Origin: Gulosibacter sp. 10
Lineage (GTDB): Bacteria; Actinomycetota; Actinomycetes; Actinomycetales; Microbacteriaceae
Direction: 5' to 3'
NCBI RefSeq assembly: GCF_900163695.1
Contig: NZ_FUIC01000020.1
Location: 1-64,000 of the forward strand
Length of the DNA stretch: 64,000 nt
Of this stretch, positions 57,441 through 64,000 are shown piece by piece. The notes beneath the pieces were generated by a model that worked only from the letters and a program-made list of their open reading frames with translations, did not search any database and was not told the DNA's origin. The position numbers and the translations under genes were made by a program. Within the stretch, counting starts at the first letter, position 1; each line of letters begins with the position of its first letter.

Positions 57441-57881
57441 TTAGCGGGTGCCGTCGGCCCCGCTCTGCTCCGCGGGCTCGCCCTGCTCGGCCAGCGCCGC
57501 CTGCTCGCGCTCGTACTCGGCGATGATCACGGCCCGCGCCGCGTCGATCCGGCCGCCCTGGTACTGGCAGTAGCACCAGATGGCGAGGAAGATGCCGCCC
57601 ACGAAGAACATCGAGGGGTGGATGAACCCGGCGAGCGTGAGCGCGATCTGCAGCCCGAGCACGTACCAGCGGCCCCAGCTGCGGCGCAGCAGGTAGACAC
57701 CCGCGACCATGAGCACGAGGAACACCGCCGTGCCGCCCAGGGCGATGCCCGCCGGCAGCACCTTGAGCCCGAAGATCGCGAGGCCGCCGAGCGCGACCGA
57801 GATCACCTCGAAGGCGAGCAGGATGGAGCCGAGCTGCTCGGTCATCGTGCGGTAGCGCCGGGCGCGCGGGGCGCGGCTCAT
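57441..57881 (-). CDS. DUF4233 membrane protein
   Basis: 146 residues with four helices (about 17-37, 42-63, 70-88, 90-108). It starts [20 protein letters not shown], and VISVALGGLAIFGLKVLPAG is typical of DUF4233. The C-terminal tail is charged. In actinobacteria this family sits between folC and ndk, as here. Its function is unknown. Its ATG overlaps the folC TGA by four bases. Confidence 0.85.
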   Translation of the reverse strand: MSRAPRARRYRTMTEQLGSILLAFEVISVALGGLAIFGLKVLPAGIALGGTAVFLVLMVAGVYLLRRSWGRWYVLGLQIALTLAGFIHPSMFFVGGIFLAIWCYCQYQGGRIDAARAVIIAEYEREQAALAEQGEPAEQSGADGTR

Positions 57882-59518
57882 GCCTCGTCCTCCCCGAAGT
57901 CCTCCTCGAGCGCGTCGAAGTCCACGCCCTCCTCGGCGGCCTCCCGCTCCTCCGGCGTCGGCTTCCAGCCGTCCTCGAGCGCGAGCGCCGCCGCCTCGCC
58001 GATGAGCGTCACCGAGCCGGTGATGAGCACGCCGACCGAGTAGGGGCGGTCCTCGCCCTCGGCCTGCGCGGAGAGCCGCTGCGCGGTCTCGCGGGCGGTC
58101 TCGAACGCGTCCTGCGCGCGGTCGATCACGGCGAGCCGCTTCTCCTCGGCGGTCTCGGAGCCGATCGCGTCGGCCACCCGCTCCCCCAGCTCGAAGGCGT
58201 CGATCGACCGGGGCGAGTCGGACTGCGTGACGATGATGCGGCTCGCGACGTTCGCGATGGGCTTGATCATGCCCTCCACGTTCTTGCCGTGCAGCGCGCC
58301 GAGGACGACGATGAGCTCGTCGAACGCGTAGGTCTCGCCCACCGCCTGCGCGAGATGCGCCGCGCCGTGCGGGTTGTGGGCCGCGTCGATGAGCACGGTC
58401 GGCTCGGCGCCGATGAGCTCGAGCCGGCCCGGCGAGACGGCGGAGGCGGTGCCCTGCACCACCGTGTCGTAGTCGAGCTCCCGCTCGCCGCCGAAGAACG
58501 CCTCCACGGCCGCGATCGCGAGGGCCGCGTTGTGCGCCTGGTACTCGCCCGCGAGCGCCACCGGCAGGTCGTCGTACTGCCCCGCGATGCCGCGCACCGA
58601 GACGAGGCGGCCGCCCACCGCGAGCCGGTCGGCGGTCACGGCGAACTTCTCGGGCTCGGCGTGGAGCGTGGCCTCCTGCAGCATGCAGGCGCGGCGGATG
58701 GCCTCGAGCGCCTCGGGGCTCTGGGCGGCGGTGACCACCTGCGCGCTGGGCTTGATGATGCCCGACTTCGTGCCGGCGATCTCGCCGACGGTCGAGCCGA
58801 GGCGGTCCTGGTGGTCGAGCGAGATTGGGGTGAGCACGGAGACGGCGCCGTCGGCGACGTTCGTCGAGTCCCACTCGCCGCCCATGCCGACCTCGACCAC
58901 GGCGACGTCGACCGGCGCATCCGTGAAGCACGCGAAGGCCAGCACGGTGAGCGCCTCGAAGAACGTGAGCCGCGGCTCCCCCGCCTCGTCGAGCTCGCCG
59001 TCCACGATCCGCAGGAACGGCTCGATGTCGCGCCAGTTGGCGACCAGCCGCTCGTCGGCGATGGGCTCGCCCTCGATGGTGATGCGCTCGTTGAGCCGGA
59101 TGAGGTGCGGGCTCGTGAGCAGGCCCGTGCGGAGGCCGTGCGCGCGCAGCAGCGACTCCGCGATGCGCGCGGTCGAGGACTTGCCGTTCGTGCCGGTGAT
59201 GTGGATCATCGGCCACGCGCGGTGGATGTCGCCGAGCAGCTCGCACGCGCGCCGGGTGGGCGCGAGCCGCGGCTCGGGCTGTGCCTCCCCCACGCGCTCC
59301 ATGAGCTCGTCGTAGACGAGGTCGGCCTCGGCGCGCCAGTCGGTGCGCTCGAGCTCCTCGCGCTGCTCCCGCTCGCGCTCGCTGATCTCCTCGGGGTCGG
59401 ACTCCGCGTCCTCCGCGGCGAGCTCGTCGAACGGCGAGCCGCCGAAGAGCTTCATGAGGTACTCGTTGGTGAGCTCCTCGTCCGGGTCGAATTCCTCGTC
59501 TTCGCGCTTCTCGTTCAT
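57878..59518 (-). CDS. folC: Bifunctional folylpolyglutamate/dihydrofolate synthase
   Basis: 546 residues. It adds glutamate to folates. P-loop ITGTNGKSS (107-115), [11 protein letters not shown], and [14 protein letters not shown] (omega loop and Mg site) are present; [10 protein letters not shown] and DAAHNPHGA follow. An acidic N-terminal extension of about 65 residues and an acidic C-terminal tail ([18 protein letters not shown]) make it longer than FolC of most bacteria. It is joined to ileS upstream and the DUF4233 gene downstream by ATGA overlaps. Confidence 0.93.
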   Translation of the reverse strand: MNEKREDEEFDPDEELTNEYLMKLFGGSPFDELAAEDAESDPEEISEREREQREELERTDWRAEADLVYDELMERVGEAQPEPRLAPTRRACELLGDIHRAWPMIHITGTNGKSSTARIAESLLRAHGLRTGLLTSPHLIRLNERITIEGEPIADERLVANWRDIEPFLRIVDGELDEAGEPRLTFFEALTVLAFACFTDAPVDVAVVEVGMGGEWDSTNVADGAVSVLTPISLDHQDRLGSTVGEIAGTKSGIIKPSAQVVTAAQSPEALEAIRRACMLQEATLHAEPEKFAVTADRLAVGGRLVSVRGIAGQYDDLPVALAGEYQAHNAALAIAAVEAFFGGERELDYDTVVQGTASAVSPGRLELIGAEPTVLIDAAHNPHGAAHLAQAVGETYAFDELIVVLGALHGKNVEGMIKPIANVASRIIVTQSDSPRSIDAFELGERVADAIGSETAEEKRLAVIDRAQDAFETARETAQRLSAQAEGEDRPYSVGVLITGSVTLIGEAAALALEDGWKPTPEEREAAEEGVDFDALEEDFGEDEA

Positions 59519-62500
59519 GCCTCCGCCTTCTCCAGCTCGATCTCGAGGGCGCCGTAGCTGTGCGGGATCGTCGACCGCTCCGCCTCGGGGGCGAGCCCTC
59601 CCCGCACCTCGATCGCGGTCGCAAGGGTCTCGCGCGCGATGAGTCCGGACTGCGCGCGCAGCGCCTCGAGCGTCGCGTCGTCGGTGCGCAGCGCGAGGCC
59701 GATGCGGTCGCTCACCTCGAGCCCCGCGGCCTTGCGCGCGTCCTGCACGGCGCGGATCGCGTCGCGCGCCGCGCCCTCCGCGGCGAGCTCGGGCGTCACC
59801 TCGGTGTCGAGCACGAGGATGCCGCCGCCGGGCAGGAGCCCGAGCACCTCGTCGCCCCGCGAGTCGCGGATCTCGAGCTCGAGCTCGTACTCGCCCTCCT
59901 GCAGCGCGATGCCGCCGGCGATCACCTCGCCGTCGCGCTCCTCCCAGTCGCCCGACTTCGAGGCCTTGATGACCACCTGGGTCTGCTTGCCGAGGCGCGG
60001 GCCGACCGCGCGCGAGTTCACGCGCAGCACCCGCGAGACGCCGTACTCCGCGGCCGCCTCCTCGGTGCGCTCGGCCACCGCGACCTCGCGCACGTTGAGC
60101 TCGTCGGCGATGATCGAGGCGAAGGGCTCGAGCTCGGCGGCGCCCTCCACGAGCACCGTGAGGGAGCCGAGCGGCAGCCGCACCCGCAGGTGGTGCTGCT
60201 TGCGCAGCGCCTGGCCGTTCGAGACGATCTCGCGCACCGCGTCCATCGAGCGCACGAGCGCCTCGTCGACGGGGAACTCGGAGGCCGCCGGGTAGTCGGC
60301 GAGGTGCACCGAGCGCTCCCCGGTGAGTCCGCGCCACACGGCCTCGGCGGTGAAGGGCGCGAGCGGCGCCGCGAGCCGGCAGAGGGTCTCGAGCACCGTG
60401 TAGAGGGTGTCGAAGGCCTCGCGCCCGGCCTCGGCCCCGCCCGTGCCGACCCAGAAGCGGTCGCGCGAGCGGCGCACGTACCAGTTGGTGAGCACGTCGG
60501 CGAAGTCGCGCAGGTGCGCGGTGGCGTTCGAGGCGTCGAGCGCGTCGAGGTCGGCGGTCACCGCGGCGACGGTCTCGTGCAGCTTCGCGAGGATGTACCG
60601 GTCGAGCAGGTGCGTGGAGGCCGTGCTGCGCCGCGCCTCGTAGGCGGGCGCGCCGGGGCCGTTCGCGGTGTTCGCGTAGGTGGTGAAGAAGTAGTAGGTC
60701 GACCACAGCGGCAGCAGGAACTGGCGCGTGGACTCGCGGATGCCCTCCTCGGTGACGACGAGGTTGCCGCCTCGCAGCACCGAGCTCGAGAGCAGGAACC
60801 AGCGCATCGCGTCCGAGCCGTCGCGGTCGAAGACCTCGTTGACGTCGGGGTAGTTGCGCAGCGACTTCGACATCTTGCGGCCGTCGGAGCCGAGCACGAT
60901 GCCGTGCGAGACGACGCGCTTGTAGGCGGGGCGGCCGAACAGCGCGGTGGAGAGCGCGTGCATCACGTAGAACCAGCCGCGCGTCTGCCCGATGTACTCG
61001 ACGATGAAGTCGGCGGGCGAGTGCGAGTCGAACCACTCGCGGTTCTCGAAGGGGTAGTGCACCTGGGCGAAGGGCATCGAGCCCGAGTCGAACCACACGT
61101 CGAGCACGTCGGGGATGCGGCGCATCGTCGACCGGCCCGTCGGGTCGTCGGGGTTCGGGCGGGTGAGCTCGTCGATGTAGGGGCGGTGCAGGTCGTCGGG
61201 GCGCACGCCGAAGTCCCGCTCGATCTCGTCGAGCGAGCCGTAGACGTCCACGCGCGGGTGGAGCGGATCGTCGCTCTTCCACACGGGGATGGGGCTGCCC
61301 CAGTAGCGGTTGCGCGAGATCGACCAGTCGCGGGCGCCCTCGAGCCACTTGCCGAACTGGCCGTGCTTGACGTTCTCGGGCACCCACTCGATCTGCTCGT
61401 TGAGCGCGATCATGTCGTCGCGGTAGTCGGTGACGCGCACGAACCAGCTCGAGACGGCCTTGTAGATGAGCGGCTGCTTGCAGCGCCAGCAGTGCGGGTA
61501 CGAGTGCTCGTAGGACTTCTGCTGGAGCAGGCGGCCGCCGGTCTTCAGCAGCTGGATGAGCGTGCGGTTGGCCTCGAAGAGCTGGACGCCCGCGACCGGG
61601 CCGACCTCGGGCAGGAAGCGCCCGCCCGCGTCCACCGAGAGGATGGTGGGGATGTCGTTCGCATCGCAGACCGCCTTGTCCTCCTCGCCGTAGGCGGGCG
61701 ACTGGTGCACGATGCCGGTGCCGTCGCTCGTGGTGACGTAGTCGGCGACGAGGATGCGCCAGGCGTGCTGCGTGCCGAAGCGCTCGGCGTCGGCGTAGAA
61801 GTCCCAGAGCGCCTCGTAGTCGATGCCCTCGAGCTCCTCGCCGCGGAAGGTGCGGACCACCGCGTCCCTCGCCTCCTCGGGCGCGGCGTAGCCGAGCTCC
61901 TTGGCGTAGGAGGGGATGCGATCCGTCGCGAGGAGGTACCGCGCGGGGCCGTTGCCGTCGGCGGCGCCCAGCGGGCCGGCGGGCACGAGCGAGTACTCGA
62001 TCCCGGGGCCCACCGCGAGCGCGAAGTTGGTCGGCAGGGTCCACGGCGTCGTCGTCCACGCCAGGGCGCGCGCGCCGACGAGGTCGAGTGCCCGCGCCTT
62101 CTCGCCCGCGAGGGGGAAGGTGACGGTGACGGTGTTGTCCTGGCGCATCTGGTAGACGTCGTCGTCCATGCGCAGCTCGTGGTTCGACAGCGGGGTCTCG
62201 TCGTTCCAGCAGTACGGGAGCACGCGGAAGCCCTCGTAGGCGAGGCCCTTGTCGTAGAGCTGCTTGAAGGCCCAGATCACCGACTCCATGTAGGTGATGT
62301 CGAGGGTCTTGTAGCCGTGCTCGAAGTCGACCCAGCGGCCCTGGCGCTCCACGTAGTCGCGCCATTCGTCGGTGTAGCGGAGCACCGAGTCCTTCGCGGC
62401 GGCGTTGAAGGCGCCGACGCCCATGGCCTCGATCTCCTCCTTGGTGTTGATGCCGAGCTGCTTCATGGCCTCGAGCTCGGCGGGGAGCCCGTGGGTGTCC

Positions 62501-62784
62501 CAGCCGAACACGCGGTTGACCTGCTTGCCGCGCATCGTGTTGTAGCGCGGGAAGACGTCCTTGGCGTAGCCCGTGAGCAGGTGGCCGTAATGCGGCAGGC
62601 CGTTGGCGAACGGCGGGCCGTCGTAGAAGACCCACTCCTCGTCGCCCTCGCGCTGGTCGATCGACGCCTGGAAGGTGTCGTCCTCGCGCCAGAACTCGAG
62701 CACCTCGGCCTCCAGCGAGGGGAAGGAGGGGCTCGCCGGAACGGACTCGGCGCCGGGGCCGAAGGCGGACTTCGGGTAGGACAT
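59515..62784 (-). CDS. ileS: Isoleucyl-tRNA synthetase
   Basis: 1089 residues. It charges tRNA-Ile. The HIGH motif is HYGH (65-68), KMSKS is at 637-641, and the editing domain contains [15 protein letters not shown]. The C-terminal half shows the class I anticodon region, and no zinc CxxC is seen at the extreme C-terminus, which fits the ileS2-like group of actinobacteria. AGGAG lies eight bases before ATG 62784. Translation is probably controlled by the T-box just upstream. Confidence 0.96.
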   Translation of the reverse strand: MSYPKSAFGPGAESVPASPSFPSLEAEVLEFWREDDTFQASIDQREGDEEWVFYDGPPFANGLPHYGHLLTGYAKDVFPRYNTMRGKQVNRVFGWDTHGLPAELEAMKQLGINTKEEIEAMGVGAFNAAAKDSVLRYTDEWRDYVERQGRWVDFEHGYKTLDITYMESVIWAFKQLYDKGLAYEGFRVLPYCWNDETPLSNHELRMDDDVYQMRQDNTVTVTFPLAGEKARALDLVGARALAWTTTPWTLPTNFALAVGPGIEYSLVPAGPLGAADGNGPARYLLATDRIPSYAKELGYAAPEEARDAVVRTFRGEELEGIDYEALWDFYADAERFGTQHAWRILVADYVTTSDGTGIVHQSPAYGEEDKAVCDANDIPTILSVDAGGRFLPEVGPVAGVQLFEANRTLIQLLKTGGRLLQQKSYEHSYPHCWRCKQPLIYKAVSSWFVRVTDYRDDMIALNEQIEWVPENVKHGQFGKWLEGARDWSISRNRYWGSPIPVWKSDDPLHPRVDVYGSLDEIERDFGVRPDDLHRPYIDELTRPNPDDPTGRSTMRRIPDVLDVWFDSGSMPFAQVHYPFENREWFDSHSPADFIVEYIGQTRGWFYVMHALSTALFGRPAYKRVVSHGIVLGSDGRKMSKSLRNYPDVNEVFDRDGSDAMRWFLLSSSVLRGGNLVVTEEGIRESTRQFLLPLWSTYYFFTTYANTANGPGAPAYEARRSTASTHLLDRYILAKLHETVAAVTADLDALDASNATAHLRDFADVLTNWYVRRSRDRFWVGTGGAEAGREAFDTLYTVLETLCRLAAPLAPFTAEAVWRGLTGERSVHLADYPAASEFPVDEALVRSMDAVREIVSNGQALRKQHHLRVRLPLGSLTVLVEGAAELEPFASIIADELNVREVAVAERTEEAAAEYGVSRVLRVNSRAVGPRLGKQTQVVIKASKSGDWEERDGEVIAGGIALQEGEYELELEIRDSRGDEVLGLLPGGGILVLDTEVTPELAAEGAARDAIRAVQDARKAAGLEVSDRIGLALRTDDATLEALRAQSGLIARETLATAIEVRGGLAPEAERSTIPHSYGALEIELEKAEA

Positions 62785-62990
62785 GCGGTGGTCTCCTGCG
62801 GTGATGAATGACTCTCAAGGATTCAGGGACGCTCGCGCGCGGTACCACCCCGATTGCGACCGATGCCGGCCGCCGCTTCGTTCGGCTGTGACGGGCCACC
62901 CGTTCGGTTCTACTGAGCGGGCGAGCCCCGGGGCCCGACCGCCGTTCTTCCGAAGACTCCCCGTTGATGGCGGATCTTCGTCGTTGGCGA
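62785..62990 (-). promoter_or_regulatory. Translational T-box riboswitch of ileS
   Basis: On the minus strand the T-box GGGGTGGTACCGCGCG is at 62836-62851. Upstream is a short Stem I with an ATC specifier codon at 62973-62975 (minus strand) and the AGTAGAACCGAACGGG segment typical of actinobacterial T-boxes. No T-run terminator follows. Instead ACCACC (62787-62792), next to AGGAG (62793-62797), can pair with the GGTGGT of the T-box. The layout is that of the translational ileS T-boxes described in mycobacteria and relatives: uncharged tRNA-Ile frees the ribosome site. Confidence 0.85.
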
Positions 62991-62992
62991 CA

Positions 62993-63021
62993 ATGCTACC
63001 GCCGTTCAGTCGTGCTCGGAA
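62993..63021 (-). promoter_or_regulatory. Promoter of the ileS operon
   Basis: Minus-strand TTCCGA (63016-63021), 17 bases, TAGCAT (62993-62998, four of six). It lies over the end of the upstream gene and leads directly into the T-box. Confidence 0.5.
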
Positions 63022-63689
63022 CCGTGTCCGCTCCTGGCGATGCGACGTCGAGCCGCAAGGTTCGCGGACGCCGCCGCGTTCGGCATCGAGGCCGTATTCG
63101 CCGCCGCAGCGCCGGAGACTCCGCCCTCCCCGGGAATCGAGACCGGCCCGGGGCCGATCCGCACGCCATGGCGCATCCCGGCCTCCTTCGCGGCGGAGAA
63201 CGACTCGCGCCTGCTCCGCGCGAATGCGGATTCCGCGGCGAGCGCCGACGGCTGCTCGACCCCGTCCGCCGGCCAGGCCTGCACGAGATACTCCTCTACC
63301 GGCTCGTCCACCGCGAGGTCGACGGCGCGGTCGCGGCCACGGGCGGAGACGCGGATTCGAAGCAGCCGTACGGACGCCTCGTGCAGGTCCGCATACTCCT
63401 GGTCGATGTCGTCGCCCGGGCCGAAGACCACGGCCCGCTCCCCGTTGCGCACCGCCGCCGTGAACTCGAAGACGTCCTCCCACCCGGGTTCGACCTCGGT
63501 CGGGGCCGCATGCAGCGCCTCCGACGCGAGATCGACCGGGCCGAGATGGATGCCGGTGGCGATGACGACGGTATCCCCCGGATAGACCGCGACGAGGCCG
63601 CCGCCGTCGCCCAGTGCTTCGGGACTCGCGATGATGCCGCCGATATTGAGCGTCGCGCTCTCCGCGATGAGCCTCGTGACCCTGCGCAT
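63006..63689 (-). CDS. Hypothetical protein between the GltS-like gene and ileS
   Basis: 227 residues. The N-terminal 145 residues look folded (VYPGDTVVIATGIHLGPVDL, WEDVFEFTAAVRNGERAVVF, VEEYLVQAWPA). The rest is Ala/Arg/Ser-rich and probably disordered. I see no signal peptide or helix and do not recognise the family. GGGAGA lies before the ATG, 15 bases after the upstream stop, so it shares a transcript with the symporter gene. It could be an accessory of that transporter or an unrelated rider. Confidence 0.65.
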   Translation of the reverse strand: MRRVTRLIAESATLNIGGIIASPEALGDGGGLVAVYPGDTVVIATGIHLGPVDLASEALHAAPTEVEPGWEDVFEFTAAVRNGERAVVFGPGDDIDQEYADLHEASVRLLRIRVSARGRDRAVDLAVDEPVEEYLVQAWPADGVEQPSALAAESAFARSRRESFSAAKEAGMRHGVRIGPGPVSIPGEGGVSGAAAANTASMPNAAASANLAARRRIARSGHGSEHD

Positions 63690-63704
63690 GGCTCTCCCGA
63701 CCCG

Positions 63705-64000
63705 CTACCCCGACTGCGCCGCGCGGTTGCGGGTGGCGTAGAGGTAGACGGCGATGAGCGCCGCGAAGACCGCCACCGCGCCCCAGATGCCCACGACGGC
63801 CCACGACGCGCCGGCGAGCACGAGGAAGGGCGCGAACGTCACCGCCGTGATCTCGATCGGCACGACGGGGATGAACGCGAGCGCGAAGTCCTCGAGCGTG
63901 CGCGTGCGCAGCCGCGGGTCGACGATGCGCAGCAGCGCGATGCCGGTGGGCACCGCGCCGGTGGACCAGCCCCACGTGAACAGCTGGCGCTCGAACCAGC
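63705..64000 (-). CDS. gltS: C-terminal part of a GltS-like sodium/glutamate symporter (cut by window edge)
   Basis: The frame stays open to the window end and ends at 63705. WFERQLFTWGWSTGAVPTG, then IALLRIVDPRLRTRTLEDFA, matches the last part of GltS (the G-W-x-TG-xx-TG-ALLR-x-VDP segment). Three hydrophobic segments follow, ending in YLYATRNRAAQSG. GltS takes up glutamate with sodium. Only about the last 98 residues are visible. A GTG at 63953 is internal, not the start. Confidence 0.65.
   Translation of the reverse strand, partial: WFERQLFTWGWSTGAVPTGIALLRIVDPRLRTRTLEDFALAFIPVVPIEITAVTFAPFLVLAGASWAVVGIWGAVAVFAALIAVYLYATRNRAAQSG

Noticed and set aside
59560-62811. A 1083-residue plus-strand open frame across ileS
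   Set aside because: Antisense to an undoubted ileS; its composition is that of a GC-rich shadow frame.

Overview
The window is very GC-rich and has the gene set of an actinobacterium: Lsr2, an RNase E/G, the rplU-rpmA-obg-nadD-rsfS block, and ileS behind a translational-type T-box. Gene order and small-protein content fit the Microbacteriaceae. A Leucobacter-like genus is my guess, not something the sequence proves. I see no insertion sequence, prophage, CRISPR array or origin.

Layout. 0.1-4.7 kb: two half-size ABC exporter-fold proteins and a TetR regulator, behind a DtxR/IdeR-like site. 4.7-9.9 kb: an ECF sigma factor diverges from three tandem genes for very acidic DxDGDG-repeat proteins. 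Each of the three has its own near-identical promoter (GGAACTT-N15-CATCCAA). A fourth acidic gene lies beyond a long hairpin. 9.9-17.3 kb: ogt, a beta-carbonic anhydrase, an AEC transporter, then a two-component system divergent from an ABC/FtsX-type exporter. 17.4-25.8 kb: lsr2, an MpaB-type oxygenase, a double Lrp/AsnC regulator, an EI24 membrane protein, a DUF262 protein with a RAMA-like C-terminus, a cardiolipin synthase-like enzyme, a lipoprotein and a methyltransferase. 25.9-31.4 kb: a 1682-residue wall protein with ten DUF11-type repeats and an LAKTG sortase-E-type signal, coupled to a lipoprotein. 31.7-37.4 kb: a C-S lyase-like aminotransferase, a cysteine synthase, an alpha/beta hydrolase, a lipid kinase and small proteins. 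37.6-42.3 kb: a UvrA-like protein divergent from a MazG-like pyrophosphohydrolase overlapping a GIY-YIG/DUF2075 helicase. 42.5-44.8 kb: a FAD monooxygenase, tRNA-Ala(GGC) with a tandemly duplicated terminator unit, and a TSUP exporter. 45.0-49.8 kb: a hydrolase-MHS transporter operon, a LysR regulator and a GlcD-type oxidase. 49.8-64 kb: housekeeping genes, all on the minus strand (rsfS, nadD, obg, rpmA, rplU, rne, ndk, a DUF4233 gene, folC, ileS), then a small unknown gene and the end of a GltS-like symporter.

How they work together. ileS-folC-DUF4233-ndk reads as an operon, with ATGA overlaps at the first two joints and T-box control of ileS translation. The strongest candidate for an undescribed system is the ECF sigma factor with its three promoter-matched DxDGDG genes. 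These proteins have no signal peptide, no membrane segment and no visible cysteine. A second candidate is the MazG plus GIY-YIG/DUF2075 pair, which could be a defence module. A third is the DUF262-RAMA protein, whose HNH nuclease motif looks decayed. The functions of all three are inference from sequence.
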